A DNA stretch of 64,000 bases, taken from assembly GCA_022113835.1 (NCBI GenBank), contig JAILWY010000007.1, positions 2,361,001 to 2,425,000 of the forward strand, given 5' to 3'. The DNA comes from Atopsyche davidsoni. Taxonomy: Eukaryota > Arthropoda > Insecta > Trichoptera > Hydrobiosidae. The notes below the pieces were generated by a model. The model was given only the letters and a program-made list of their open reading frames with translations. It was not told where the DNA came from and did not search any database. Shown one piece after another: positions 50,562 through 61,312 of the stretch (its first letter is position 1; every line of letters starts with the position of its first letter). The translations under genes and the position numbers were made by a program.

Positions 50562-51026
50562 CTAGATATAATTTGTTTTTGTCACAATAATACGAACATA
50601 AATATAATAATTAAACCTTTTATTATATTTTATAATATCTAATATCAGATCAGAAAAATATCTGAATTCATCATTATAATAATGCATTTTCTCATTGCTC
50701 CGTATAAAATATTGGAATAATTCTTGGAGTCCCTTGTACGCCACATGCAAAATAGCTTCCATTGTCATGTAGATGGGGCACTCGATGACAAATCCGTTCA
50801 ATTCGGGTGTATGATAACTTGTTCGCAAAAACCGAATATACTGTGACAATCTCCACAGCCGTGACGGTGCATCTGTCTTCTTGGCTAAGGAGTGCACTGC
50901 TGAATATAAATTCGCAGCATTATTTATATCCGTGTTGTATGGGAAATAGACTTTTATACTTTTGAATTTGTACTGTCGGAAGCTTGCCTCAAAATTTCTA
51001 AGGTAGATATAATGATGATTCCACAT
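50562..51026 (-). CDS. Unidentified 154-codon ORF
   Basis: I do not recognise this protein. The frame runs from an ATG directly preceded by an in-frame TAA to a TAG at 50562. Residues 10-115 have a protein-like composition with mixed third-codon positions and aromatic/hydrophobic spacing, for example FKSIKVYFPYNTD, LAKKTDAPSRLWRLSQYIRF and ECPIYMTMEAILHVAYKGL. The last 35 residues become lysine, tyrosine and isoleucine-rich, as if running into non-coding AT-rich DNA. An overlapping minus frame just upstream (50954-51157) has a hydrophobic stretch and could be a frame-shifted extension. It may be an exon, a decayed transposon gene or an old integrated viral sequence; nothing decides between these. 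Confidence 0.35.
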   Translation of the reverse strand: MWNHHYIYLRNFEASFRQYKFKSIKVYFPYNTDINNAANLYSAVHSLAKKTDAPSRLWRLSQYIRFLRTSYHTPELNGFVIECPIYMTMEAILHVAYKGLQELFQYFIRSNEKMHYYNDEFRYFSDLILDIIKYNKRFNYYIYVRIIVTKTNYI

Positions 51027-54000
51027 TTAACGCTTAAAATTATTTTTACTGTAGGCCCAAACAACATTCTCAATGCAAATAAACACACGCAGTAAAGTAT
51101 TTTATATGACATAAAATTTATTTGTAAAACAGTATTTTTATTTAAAGGTAAAAACAATTAAAAAAACTCAATAGACTAAACAGATAATTAAAAGTAGTGA
51201 AATAATTGAATATAAAAAATACATAGTATTTAATAATTTTTTTATAATATGTAATGACTGAACCATCTGAATCATGTAAGGGAGTTTCCCAATGAAGCAG
51301 ATGCTGAATTTTTCAGGAGTCGCGTGACTCAGAAGTTTTCCTGAATAACCTGAAAACGTACGTTAAAAAAAATATAATATTTAGTTATTTCAAATGCCAA
51401 CAATTTTTTTTTTATGAATTTATTTTTGAGAATCACTTTTAGTATCTTATTACCTTAAGAATGTTCTTAAGAATGTCATGCTTGTAATTTTATACACATT
51501 TAAAATAATCTGCATATATTATACTCAACGAATCTCGTGTTATGTTTTACTCGCTTTACCATAATTGTATTATATTCTGATAAAGAAAATGTATATTAAA
51601 ATCGATAATATTGAGAGTAACAAAGGTTCTGGGGCGAGTGCAATCAAATAAAAAGTTGCGTCACACCGTTGTGATGCATTTCCCAGCAGCGAGAGCGTGT
51701 GCGCTGCAACCTCCGCACTGGAGGCATTTTCACGCGACACTTTGATTTACGTTTTACGTGCGGTCTGGTTCCAGTCGCATACAAACTACCCTACCCTCTC
51801 AAAACAATTGACTAATATATAGGTACGCTTTTAAGACACATAACTGAGTTTCAAAAAAAAAATTATTAGCGTTTGGGTCAAGCGGCATATGATTTTTTTA
51901 TAAAGTATGTTCAATATACATTACCTTGTATTATAAGAAAATATGATTGATCATTGTTTATAAATATTTTTGTATTTGATATTTTATTGAACAATTAAAT
52001 ATAATAAAATTTAATATGTCCTAGTAAAATACTAAAAATTCAAATTTTGAAAAAATTGTATAATTTTTTAATTGAATATAGAGTAAATAGAATTAAACTT
52101 CAGTTTCTAAATATTTAATATTTTTTTCCTGTAATCGATTTGTAATATATATTCGTATAAAGAATTATTATAATTTAAAGTGTTTATTTGGCATTGTATT
52201 GTAGATGCACAAAATGGCTTTCCGATTACAACGTTTTACATAAAATGGAGTTCTTTGAATTTCCATGAAGGTGCAAAAAAAAATTCGCGATTTATCTGCA
52301 ATTTCACCTGCAAACTGCATCCTCTCCGCTTTGTATGCAAGAGGATGCATTTGCCTCGGAATGTTAACTTTTTTACCTCCCCGAAGAGATTTTAGCTCAT
52401 GTGTACTGTTTATCTTTAAAACTTAACATGCTTTTTCATCTGTTAGAAATATATATAAATATTAACCATAATTTTTTTTAAATATCATGACAATACCTTA
52501 CAATTACACAAAAAATCCTGCATATTTTTTTTTAAGACCTATCATTGCCATAACATAAATATTTCCGGCTACAACATAGCAATAATTTAAATTATAATAC
52601 TATACACAATTGTGTAATCGATTCACCTCTGATATGTGAGCATTTGATGATAATAATATATTTTTTTTATACAAAATGAAAAGTATTATATTTTGTTATT
52701 GTTTTCATTTAAACATTCATTTTCAAGGATACAAATATTTTTTTTTTTAAATTGATTTGCATTAAACCTAAGACCAATAAAAAAAATTACTAAATAATCC
52801 CATTATTATGATTCAGTCAACATCCAAGATATGATCTTATCAATAGTATGTAATTAAGTTCACAGATATTTTCAGAAAACCTTGCACTTCTATAGCTACA
52901 TTTATACTTTAAAAACTAACCGTATATAGACAGCTGATCATTTTTAAATATATTCATGCCCCATACAGTAAAAAAACGCATACGATATGAATATCTACGA
53001 CTAACAAAGAGAGAATTACCAAGATTAATCCTGAAATCATGATTCACAGTCTGCTCGGGAGATACGATCTAATGCCTAGATAAACCGAGCCCGCGGGGAC
53101 GTGTGATGACGTTTGCTTATTTTCCCCTTGCTCTATGGGGGATGATTTATTATCAGCGATTGCTTTCAAGTATTGGTAGTAGATTTGAATACTTTTAAAC
53201 TCCGGCGCCACCCCGGGAATAGTTTCCCCATAACGCTATATCCTCTTTGATATACTATATGATACTTATAAGAAAATTTTAATAACATCCTGGAAGCTTT
53301 TAAAAATACGCGATCACTGATGCAGAACTATATTTTTATATTGTTCGTAGAAAGCTAAAAAAAGTTATTTGAGTTTTGATATACAGATATCACATTCAAG
53401 AAAAAAAATCAAAATCTATTTGAAATTAAATATGGCAAGAAAACAACATATTTGCAATAGTAACAATTTTGAATTGAATTCATTGAATTAGTCGACGCAT
53501 AGTCTAAGAATATTTTTATTGTCATAGCAACGAAGAAACTACTGTGCATGTGCAACATCAAAATTGATTTTGGTAATCCGTTCACTGGAAGACAAACACA
53601 TTTTATTAAAAATATTACTTACATTGAAATAATCTGCGTAAACATCAAGGTCGTCCAAATTTCACAAATTCTTGAAGCTGCACAAAAATCTATTTCACCA
53701 CTCACATAGTTAGAAACTAGATTGAAAAGTATGTCAAACTTTACTTGTATATCTACTGATATTTGTTTATATTAAAGATCACTTGGTTACATGGTATTAA
53801 TATACAAAAATAATGTCACTTATCACTCATTGCTATCACTTGTTTTGATCCTCAGGAACACCGACAAAAAATGTAAACTCGAGATATTCATACTAATGGT
53901 GATTGAATGAATTCAATATAATAATTTCACTTTTAAGCACAGGTCACTAGAATTGAAGCTAGCTTGCACTGTGCTTATATATAATCTTTTTCATGTGTAT

Positions 54001-55965
54001 AAAAGATCATTAGGTAATATTATTCGAAACAAGAAAATAATTTTACGAGACCACATAAAAAACATGTGCTATTTTTCACTCTTTGCTGTTACAAATTTTA
54101 ATCCACGGTGAAACCGACAAACGTAGTAGATCTGTAATAATATCAGTTGATTATCACTAAGTTAAAATGTATTAAATCACACGAAAACTATACTTAATGA
54201 TAATAATATCACTTAAGATACGAGCCCGGCGAGTGTCACCTCAGCACTGTTGTGGCGTATTCTAATTTTTGTGAAGCACTTTAAGGTAACAATAAATTAT
54301 TGCACCATATGATGAAATATTTGAGTCAAACATTTAGGCGTTGCCAAGTTGTGACACTCAAGCAATTATTGTTACATTTAAGATACACTCGTTATATATT
54401 TTGTTGTCTGTAATTTCATATTCACATAAATAAATACTTTGTTTTTGGGCGATATATTTCGGTTTCGATAGCACTTGGTAGCACCAAGACTGTAATGTAT
54501 GAATTTAAAAAAAAAACTGAAATGCAGCTTAACACATTAGAACCAAATATTTATAACAAATAATAAAATAGTAAAAAAAATAGAATACAGCGTATAATTA
54601 TATGACTTTTTTTTTTTTAAAAGTGTTAATTTATGTAGAGAGCTTAATGTAATTTCGAATCAGGGTTGCGCCAAGGGCTGGGATATTATAATTATAATCC
54701 TCGCAGCTGTCGCCACCCCCGAGGTGCCTCTCGCGAGGGGCACTTTATAATGTATTCTGCACAAAGTGTTTTAAATCAGGGTCCGACATGTGTGCAGGGC
54801 TTATCACAACTTGCGCCAACCCTGCGATCCTGAAAAAAAACCGTTTTTCAGGATTCATATTCAGATATTTTCATAGTAATTCGAGAGTAGCTTAAGTGTA
54901 ATAATGCATGTTTTATTATTATATTTATATTTGGTTAAAATTTTATGTGGTTCATATATATTTATTATCAATTTGTTTACCTGTTCTTCATTGGTTTTTT
55001 TTTATATATATTCTTGTGTTGTTGTTGAACTGATTTAATATCCACAGTTCAGATTAAAGATTTATTTACTTAGTTTGTATTAAAACTTCTGATCTCTTCC
55101 ACCCCCTCGCGGTTAGTTGGGGTTGACAGACCCCATTGAGTTTTGATTTAGGGTGGCTCTCTCTCTAAACTCCATACTCATCCTGCTCATATAATTTAAA
55201 TGCAGCATTCTGTATTTTGAAACTCGATACCACTCGCGCAGAGGGAAGAAATCCCGTTTTAACAAGTATCCGATTTCAATAAATTGAACATCAAAAATTA
55301 AATTTTGCAGTCTTAAATCACACATGTCATTTTTTTAGAAATTTCCCATTTCATGCTATTGGATTTTGCCCAAAGATACTCACAGGGTGAGTATGATTTA
55401 CGCGTATCTGATGAGACACCGTGCCTAAAAACCGATTTGGTATGGTCGTACGGCGTCTGTGTGTCACCCTAATTCATATACGATTTCCCAGTTTAATTCC
55501 CATGCAAATTTTTAAACCTACCAAGAATGATTTAGTTCTCAGGATGATACTAGCTAAAAGAATTATATTAAAAAAATAATAAAGAAGCGCCTCCTTAATA
55601 CATGCAAATTAATTATTGAAATCCACAATGATTTATTGTTATATTATATCTATTGGTAAGGAAGTTTTAGTTTAACATATTTTATTTTTATTGAATAATA
55701 ATTTGAATTATTTTTTTCAGTTACACATGATTACTAAGGAATCGAAGGTTCTATTATACATCTTAAGATGAAATATGCTTTTTAGGATGATGCGGATGCT
55801 GATTTTTAATCGTGTTATTAGTAAAACGAGATTTTGACTTGTTTATTATCTTCAAATGTCTCTCCTCAGAAAAGGCTATATAAACATTGTGCAATACAAC
55901 CGAAAATCAAATGGCGATCTAGTCAAATATTTACAATAAATATAAAAAAATAATAAAACGCTTTG
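51027..55965. other. AT-rich intergenic DNA with GC islands, no gene recognised
   Basis: GC-richer islands occur at about 51640-51790, 53040-53230 and 54660-54830. Small inverted pairs occur at about 54282-54380 (GGTAACAATAAATTATTGC against GCAATTATTGTTACA). No coding exon is supported. Confidence 0.5.
53745..54180 (+). repeat. Diverged tandem duplication, period about 240 bp
   Basis: Two segments share order and partial sequence. TTAAAGATCACTTGGTTACA (about 53773) corresponds to ATAAAAGATCATTAGGTAAT (about 54000). CACTCATTGCTATCACTTG corresponds to CACTCTTTGCTGTTACAAA. GAACACCGACAAA corresponds to GTGAAACCGACAAA. A third, weaker unit may precede at about 53550. Confidence 0.4.
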
Positions 55966-55970
55966 GGTAT

Positions 55971-56077
55971 TGTAACGTAATGAAATACACGTCTATCTTG
56001 TACTGTGTTTATTATAAGACTGCCGAAGTATGGGAATGTAACATAGGTCCTCGCAACATAATGCTACCTACGTTACA
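55971..56077 (-). repeat. 3' LTR (element orientation)
   Basis: 107 bp, base-for-base identical to 57763-57869, with 9-bp inverted ends TGTAACGTA/TACGTTACA. It contains TGTAACATAGGTCCTCGCAA. On the minus strand it lies downstream of the purine tract. Confidence 0.93.
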
Positions 56078-56100
56078 CCCTCATACTTATTTCAAAATAA

Positions 56101-56218
56101 TTTTTACATTGCAAGTCATTTACAAAATTACAACATTATACAGTGTTCTACAAATATTATTTTACATTGCAAGTAATTTACAAAATCACAACCTTAAACA
56201 GTGTTATATAATTATTAT
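56101..56218. repeat. Two tandem copies of an about 60-bp unit
   Basis: Both copies contain TTTACATTGCAAGT-ATTTA, CAAAAT-ACAAC and ACAGTGTT. They differ at about ten positions and lie next to the 3' LTR. Confidence 0.8.
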
Positions 56219-56375
56219 CAACGGTCCTGTCTTCTCTCCACACATCGCTCGCTACACCTCATTTTTTTCTTTCCTTGTCCAATCTACAAAGTTTTACAGT
56301 CCTGTCTCCTCCTCACACATTTCTCGCTCGCGGAGTGCCACTCCCCGCGACGACAGTCCTGTTGACCCCTCTTTG

Positions 56376-57325
56376 GCGCTTTGTCCAGCGCCTCTCGCTC
56401 GCGCTCTTCCCAGCGCCACTCGCTCGCGCTCTTCCCAGCGCCACTCGCTCGCGCTCTTCCCAGCGCCACTCGCTCGCGCTCTGCCCAGCGCCTCTCGCTC
56501 GCGCTCTTCCCAGCGCCACTCGCTCGCGCTCTGCCCAGCGCCACTCGCTCGCGCTCTGCCCAGCGCCTCTCGCTCGCGCTCTTCCCAGCGCCACTCGCTC
56601 GCGCTCTTCCCAGCGCCACTCGCTCGCGCTCTTCCCAGCGCCACTCGCTCGCGCTCTGCCCAGCGCCACTCGCTCGCGCTCTTCCCAGCGCCACTCGCTC
56701 GCGCTCTTCCCAGCGCCACTCGCTCGCGCTCTGCCCAGCGCCACTCGCTCGCGCTCTGCCCAGCGCCTCTCGCTCGCGCTCTTCCCAGCGCCACTCGCTC
56801 GCGCTCTTCCCAGCGCCACTCGCTCGCGCTCTGCCCAGCGCCACTCGCTCGCGCTCTGCCCAGCGCCTCTCGCTCGCGCTCTTCCCAGCGCCACTCGCTC
56901 GCGCTCTTCCCAGCGCCACTCGCTCGCGCTCTTCCCAGCGCCACTCGCTCGCGCTCTGCCCAGCGCCACTCGCTCGCGCTCTTCCCCGCGCCACTCGCTC
57001 GCGCTCTTCCCAGCGCCACTCGCTCGCGCTCTGCCCAGCGCCACTCGCTCGCGCTCTGCCCAGCGCCACTCGCTCGCGCTCTGCCCAGCGCCACTCGCTC
57101 GCGCTCTGCCCAGCGCCACTCGCTCGCGCTCTGCCCAGCGCCACTCGCTCGCGCTCTGCCCAGCGCCACTCGCTCGCGCTCTGCCCAGCGCCACTCGCTC
57201 GCGCTCTGCTCAGCGCCACTCGCTCGCGCTCTTCCCAGCGCCACTCGCTCGCGCTCTGCCCAGCGCCCCTCGCTCGCGCTCTGCCCAGCGCCACTCGCTC
57301 GCGCTCTTCCCAGCGCCACTCGCTC
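56376..57325. repeat. Minisatellite: 38 consecutive 25-bp units without a single indel
   Basis: The unit is GCGCTCTTCCCAGCGCCACT followed by CGCTC. 950 bp divide exactly into 38 units. Almost all variation is at two positions: base 8 (T or G) and base 18 (A or T). T at base 18 occurs only with G at base 8, apart from the aberrant first unit. GCGCT-CTTCCC-AGCGC inside each unit can fold into a 5-bp hairpin. Because the unit lacks stops in all frames and 25 is not a multiple of 3, all six frames stay open for hundreds of codons with a 25-residue period. Those frames are a by-product of the repeat, not evidence of proteins. The GC content contrasts sharply with the AT-rich surroundings. Confidence 0.95.
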
Positions 57326-57383
57326 GCGAAGCCCCATGCTCCGCGACGATGGTTCACTTGTCTCCTTTTCACACATCCTCGCG

Positions 57384-57611
57384 CTGATCCTTCTTGCGCC
57401 CGACATCGCTCCTCCCACGGCCACGCCGACGGTTTCCGCGCTGATCCTTCCTGCGCCCGATATCGCTCCCAGCGCGGCCACGCTGCGGGTCCTCGCGCCG
57501 TTCCTTCCGGCGCCCGATGTTGTTTCCATAGCGGCCACGCCGCCGATTCCCGCGCCGATCCACCCGGCGCCCAAACTCGCTCCTGCACCGGCCATGCCGC
57601 CGATTCACGCA
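57384..57611. repeat. Four diverged tandem copies of a 57-bp unit
   Basis: Units begin near 57384, 57441, 57498 and 57555. Each follows the plan ATCCTTCCTGCGCCCGATAT, CGCTCC, GCGGCCACGCCG and TTCCCGCGCCG. The period is a multiple of three, so a 19-residue repeat appears on the minus strand (SARESAAWP...WE..RAPEG). This could be a relic of coding sequence, but no known protein is recognised. Confidence 0.85.
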
Positions 57612-57748
57612 CCGATTTTCCTGGCCCCAAGGAACCCACAATTGCTATCCCGTTCCTTAGGTGTTTACATCTCACCAGGATTGCTCGTTGCTCGCCGCGG
57701 CCGTCGGCGAGCGTGATTCAACGCAATTAGCACTTGCACGCCACCAGT

Positions 57749-57761
57749 ATCCTCGTCGCCA
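57749..57761 (-). other. Primer-binding site complementary to tRNA-Ser(GCU)
   Basis: The minus strand reads TGGCGACGAGGAT one base inside the 5' LTR. The plus-strand text ATCCTCGTCGCCA equals the 3' end of eukaryotic tRNA-Ser(GCU) plus CCA, as I know that tRNA. Position, length and the TGG start are as expected for reverse-transcription priming. Confidence 0.82.
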
Positions 57762-57762
57762 T

Positions 57763-57869
57763 TGTAACGTAATGAAATACACGTCTATCTTGTACTGTGT
57801 TTATTATAAGACTGCCGAAGTATGGGAATGTAACATAGGTCCTCGCAACATAATGCTACCTACGTTACA
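57763..57869 (-). repeat. 5' LTR (element orientation)
   Basis: 107 bp identical to 55971-56077. On the minus strand it is followed by a one-base spacer and the primer-binding site. Confidence 0.93.
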
Positions 57870-57874
57870 GGTAT

Positions 57875-60800
57875 ATTACCGGTTGTGCTTCAGTATGCGT
57901 AGGCTGCTTTCAAGATAATTGTAGTGCAAGATGGACCTGAATAGATATAAGGATTTTTTTCTAAAGAATACTATTGAATATATTTATGAGTAAGTGTAAT
58001 GATGCTTAATGTGTATTGTTGTTTTTGATTGTGATGTTTGTGTGATTTTAATGAATAAAACCAAAAATATTCTGATTTTTTGTAAGGATGATGTGTAAGA
58101 ACCATAAGTTAGAATTTGAAGTGTACTGTGTGAAAAGTTTCATTGAAGTTGAAATGCCAGATGGAAGTAAAAGTCAATTTAGATTATATTCCATTTTATT
58201 GGTTCAATTTTAACTAAAAGTTCAAAAATCAAAATAGTTTTACAAATAAACATTAAGAATTCATTCGCGTAGCACCTTCCGTACTCAAAGGGTAAAAAAA
58301 TCAAGCAAGCACATGCTTATACAACCGTACCTCGGTATTGTCCGCTTTTATTCATGCGTTTCATTAAATATTCGAGTTCTGAATCCCATACACCCAAGAA
58401 ATGCTCGAGTGGTGTGCTCGGAGAGGTGCGCCCAGCTAAACGCCCCGTGATTCATACATGATAAAAGCTTCAACATTAGACCCAACATGCTTCATTGAGG
58501 TGGTCTGCTTTTGCGTGTTTCCACAAAAATTTTAAATATTTTCCAATATAATAAATAAATAAATATTTTGGGTTTTTTACAGACACGATGTAGTAAAATA
58601 ATTAATTAAAATACGCAGTCAGATGCTTGAAAATTGAGATAATTCTTGAAAATACATTATGCGTATTTGTGCGTCCGTTTGGAATTTTTTGATTAAAGTT
58701 CTTTGCTTTTTGTAATGGTCACGCGCGGAAGCAGACGTCCTCAATATAATAAATGCGGATTTTACCAAAAACCTGATGTTATTTTGGACAACGCCGGTGA
58801 AAATCTAAAATCTGACAAAATCCTCATGGTTTTGAAAAATTCGTTTCACGCATTTCCACCTCGTTTTAACAGAGATTTTTTTTACAAAGTGTTTTTGTCA
58901 CTAAGGTTAGAATGTAATAATACTAAATATAATAAACAATCAGTAGAATTACCCTTCGTTAAGCATGATTTAGAGAAACTGTACATCATTTAACATTTCG
59001 GCAAATTTCAACATTGCAATCTCTCGACTTAACTACGTAATATATCTGCTTCCATCGTGTATCCACATCAGAAAACTTAAACGACATTGTAAGTGTTATT
59101 AACAATTTCTTACAAAATAAAAATACTCAAGATAACACTGAAAAGATTTTAACGAAATAAATGTGAACAAGCGCTTTGGATAACATATGAACTTTATTAT
59201 ATTGTTAAGCACAAAATTATTTTTGAAGAAAATAAAATATATGCATTTAGTGTTATATGACAAAACGCCTGTTTATGGACCAAATAATTTCGTTGTGGAT
59301 GCGCGGCGGAAGCAGACACCGTTAGAAACAAATCTTTACATATCTATTAATTATTGCGCAATGAATTTTTTGATCTCACGTTTTATGTTACAAATGCTTT
59401 GTGAGTCGAATAAAAAATATTTGAAAAATACTTTTTTTGGCAAAAATTGTTGGCATGTCATCGCCATTTTGTTTTTACACTACAATATTTATCGCTAAAA
59501 AATAAGAAAAAAAATTTCTTCACAATGTATAAGATTTAAATAATATTAGATTTTTTGCTATATGTTTTTAAATTAAAGTAAGCATCCAATTTTTGTTTGC
59601 AGAATATCAATAATCGTTTCGTGAAAATCTTAAAAATTATAGTTTTTTTATAACAAAGCAAAAGCTATGATTATATATGTAATATAAATATTAAATCTTG
59701 ATATTCTATTCTAGATGGGAGCTATTCATTCATAAACAAAACACATATAAAACGACCTTTGCAAACTGACCAGCCAAAACACACGCTGCCTGATCAGTTT
59801 GCAAAAGCCTTAAAAGTAAAAATATCTAACTTACATTTCGTTTATTTTTAAAAAATGGATAGGTTTTTTTATAATATGAGGATTTTATTTGAAGTCCATC
59901 TAGTGAAAAAGTTTATTTTTCTAATCGTTTTCGAAATGTACTTTTTACAATAGTTTTATTTAGAACTATTTATGTTACTGAATTGTTAGATTCTAATTAT
60001 TACCAAAATGATAATGGGCTCTATCTACAATGATTGTTTGATGCAAAATCTTCTTTTTTTATATGATTCAAATATGATGTTAAACTATTGTTTATAATAT
60101 ACAGATTTAAAAATGTAATACCACCTTATAGTTAAAATTTATATTCTAATTTATACATGGCCTTAGTGCAAATCAAAAGTATTGAAAATAAAATATCGCA
60201 CATAAAAAAACCTGGCATTTTTTTGTAGTGAGAATTGTAGAGTATATCACAGATTGAAAAAGATATACTGATTACTATAAGAATGATTACATTTTTTTTT
60301 AATTTCTATTGATACATTTTTAAAAGTGTTTTAAAATTTCGATTTTTTTTTCATGGTCTCTTAAGTTACAACATCAAAAATATACAAAAAAGACGGTTTT
60401 TTCACAAGTATGTTATGCTTTCGTTGAAATATTAAATAGCATGTTTTAAGTGTTTGAGTAAAATAATGCGTGTCAAAGATGTGCTTTGAAATTATGTAAA
60501 TCAATTTTTTTTTCAGAAAAATACATTTTGATAATCATATTCAAAGATGATGCAATAAAGTACATATTTTTATAGTTAAAATTATTAATACTTACTGTAA
60601 TCGATACAAAAACAATTTCTACTATTTAATGAAAAATATTTACAGTCAAATTATTCGTAACGTCATTTTTCGTACAACAAAGTAGATCACATATTATCTT
60701 TTCCTCATTAATAATTTTATCGCAAAACAGTTCATAACAAGAAAACTGCTTTTTACTAATTCGAGATATGTTCACTCCAACACCATTCTGTTTTAAAACA

Positions 60801-60883
60801 AATCACATCTTTTCTGAAAAGTTCCACGATTTTAATATACTTTTGGACCTCATCGGATATTCCCAATAGTTTTTGCACACAAG
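57875..60883. other. Intergenic DNA downstream of the semaphorin gene
   Basis: Two plus-strand frames, 58703-58993 and 59187-59498, have protein-like stretches (for example NAGENLKSDKILMVLKNSFH and VVDARRKQTPLETN). Fragments in other frames lie between them, so a decayed coding element is possible. No family is recognised. A 15-bp-stem hairpin (TTGCAAACTGACCAG / CTGATCAGTTTGCAA) lies at about 59759-59806. The rest is AT-rich. Confidence 0.4.
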
Positions 60884-60889
60884 TTTATT
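60884..60889 (-). terminator. Candidate polyadenylation signal of the semaphorin gene
   Basis: This is the first AATAAA on the minus strand after the semaphorin stop codon, about 370 bases downstream. It is a plausible 3' end for the transcript, but transcript data would be needed. Confidence 0.4.
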
Positions 60890-61147
60890 TTGAAATCCAC
60901 CTCTTCTTCTTTATAACTACGTGAAAAAAATAGGTCAAAATTATAATGCGTTCTCACCCAGGCGGCAGATCGTCTCTATAGAAAAAAAAACCACAACGAA
61001 AATACGTTCACACACTCGTGGCACCAAAAATTAATATTAATTTTTTCGCTTCGAATAGATGTCTCGTATCACTTCGTTTGAACGCTGCGGCAAATCGACG
61101 GCATGCGGTTTTATGCGCAGATTGCCGGGATGTTTTGCACAGCACTA

Positions 61148-61252
61148 GCGGGGCAAGTCCGCGTCGATGTCCACCACCCACAGGATGAAGGGGATGGGGA
61201 TGCAGCTGATGGGGATCACGGAGACGAAGAGGAGGTAGAAGACTTGCAGCAG
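61148..61252 (-). other. In-frame hydrophobic extension after the Sema2a stop codons
   Basis: Directly after TGA TAG, the frame of the last exon stays open for 35 codons and closes with TAG at 61145-61147. It starts LLQVFYLLFVSVIPISCIPI and ends PFILWVVDIDADLPR, long enough to span a membrane. Thirty-four of 35 codons end in G or C, like the authentic exons and unlike the AT-rich sequence just beyond. The TAG also offers an AG acceptor that would join in phase 0 to the preceding exon. Confidence 0.55.
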
Positions 61253-61255
61253 CTA

Positions 61256-61312
61256 TCACACGATCTCGTTCGGGTGAGTGTTCTGGTTCGACTCGTTCTG
61301 CCTCGCGCATTG
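61256..61312 (-). CDS. Sema2a: Sema2a last coding exon
   Basis: It follows the acceptor TTTTTCTTTCTAG. Nineteen codons encode QCARQNESNQNTHPNEIV and a TGA stop at 61256-61258. The Q-N-rich sequence ending in PNEI is the expected end of insect class 2 semaphorins. A second stop, TAG, follows immediately. Confidence 0.88.
   Translation of the reverse strand, partial: QCARQNESNQNTHPNEIV

Larger units (their letters stand above)
55966..57874 (-). mobile_element. Young non-autonomous LTR retrotransposon (TRIM-like)
   Basis: Identical 107-bp direct repeats (55971-56077 and 57763-57869) bound an interior of about 1.7 kb. Each repeat begins TGTAACGTA and ends TACGTTACA, so the element has TG...CA termini. 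The 5-mer GGTAT flanks the element on both sides (55966-55970, 57870-57874) as a target-site duplication. On the minus strand the upstream repeat is followed by a primer-binding site, and the downstream repeat is preceded by a short purine run (TATGAGGG), which fixes the orientation. No gag or pol motif is present. Identical LTRs mean a recent insertion. The interior consists largely of three tandem arrays. Total length is 1.9 kb. Confidence 0.93.

Noticed and set aside
56376..57325. CRISPR array
   Set aside because: The repeat is continuous with no unique spacers, and the sequence is eukaryotic.
55980..57730. Very long overlapping ORFs on both strands (up to 578 codons)
   Set aside because: They arise because the 25-bp unit has no stop in any frame and cycles through all frames. 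The predicted proteins are just translations of the array; several even start inside an LTR.
59754..59806. microRNA precursor
   Set aside because: A 15-bp stem with one mismatch and an 18-base loop is too short for a standard precursor, and no known mature sequence is recognised.
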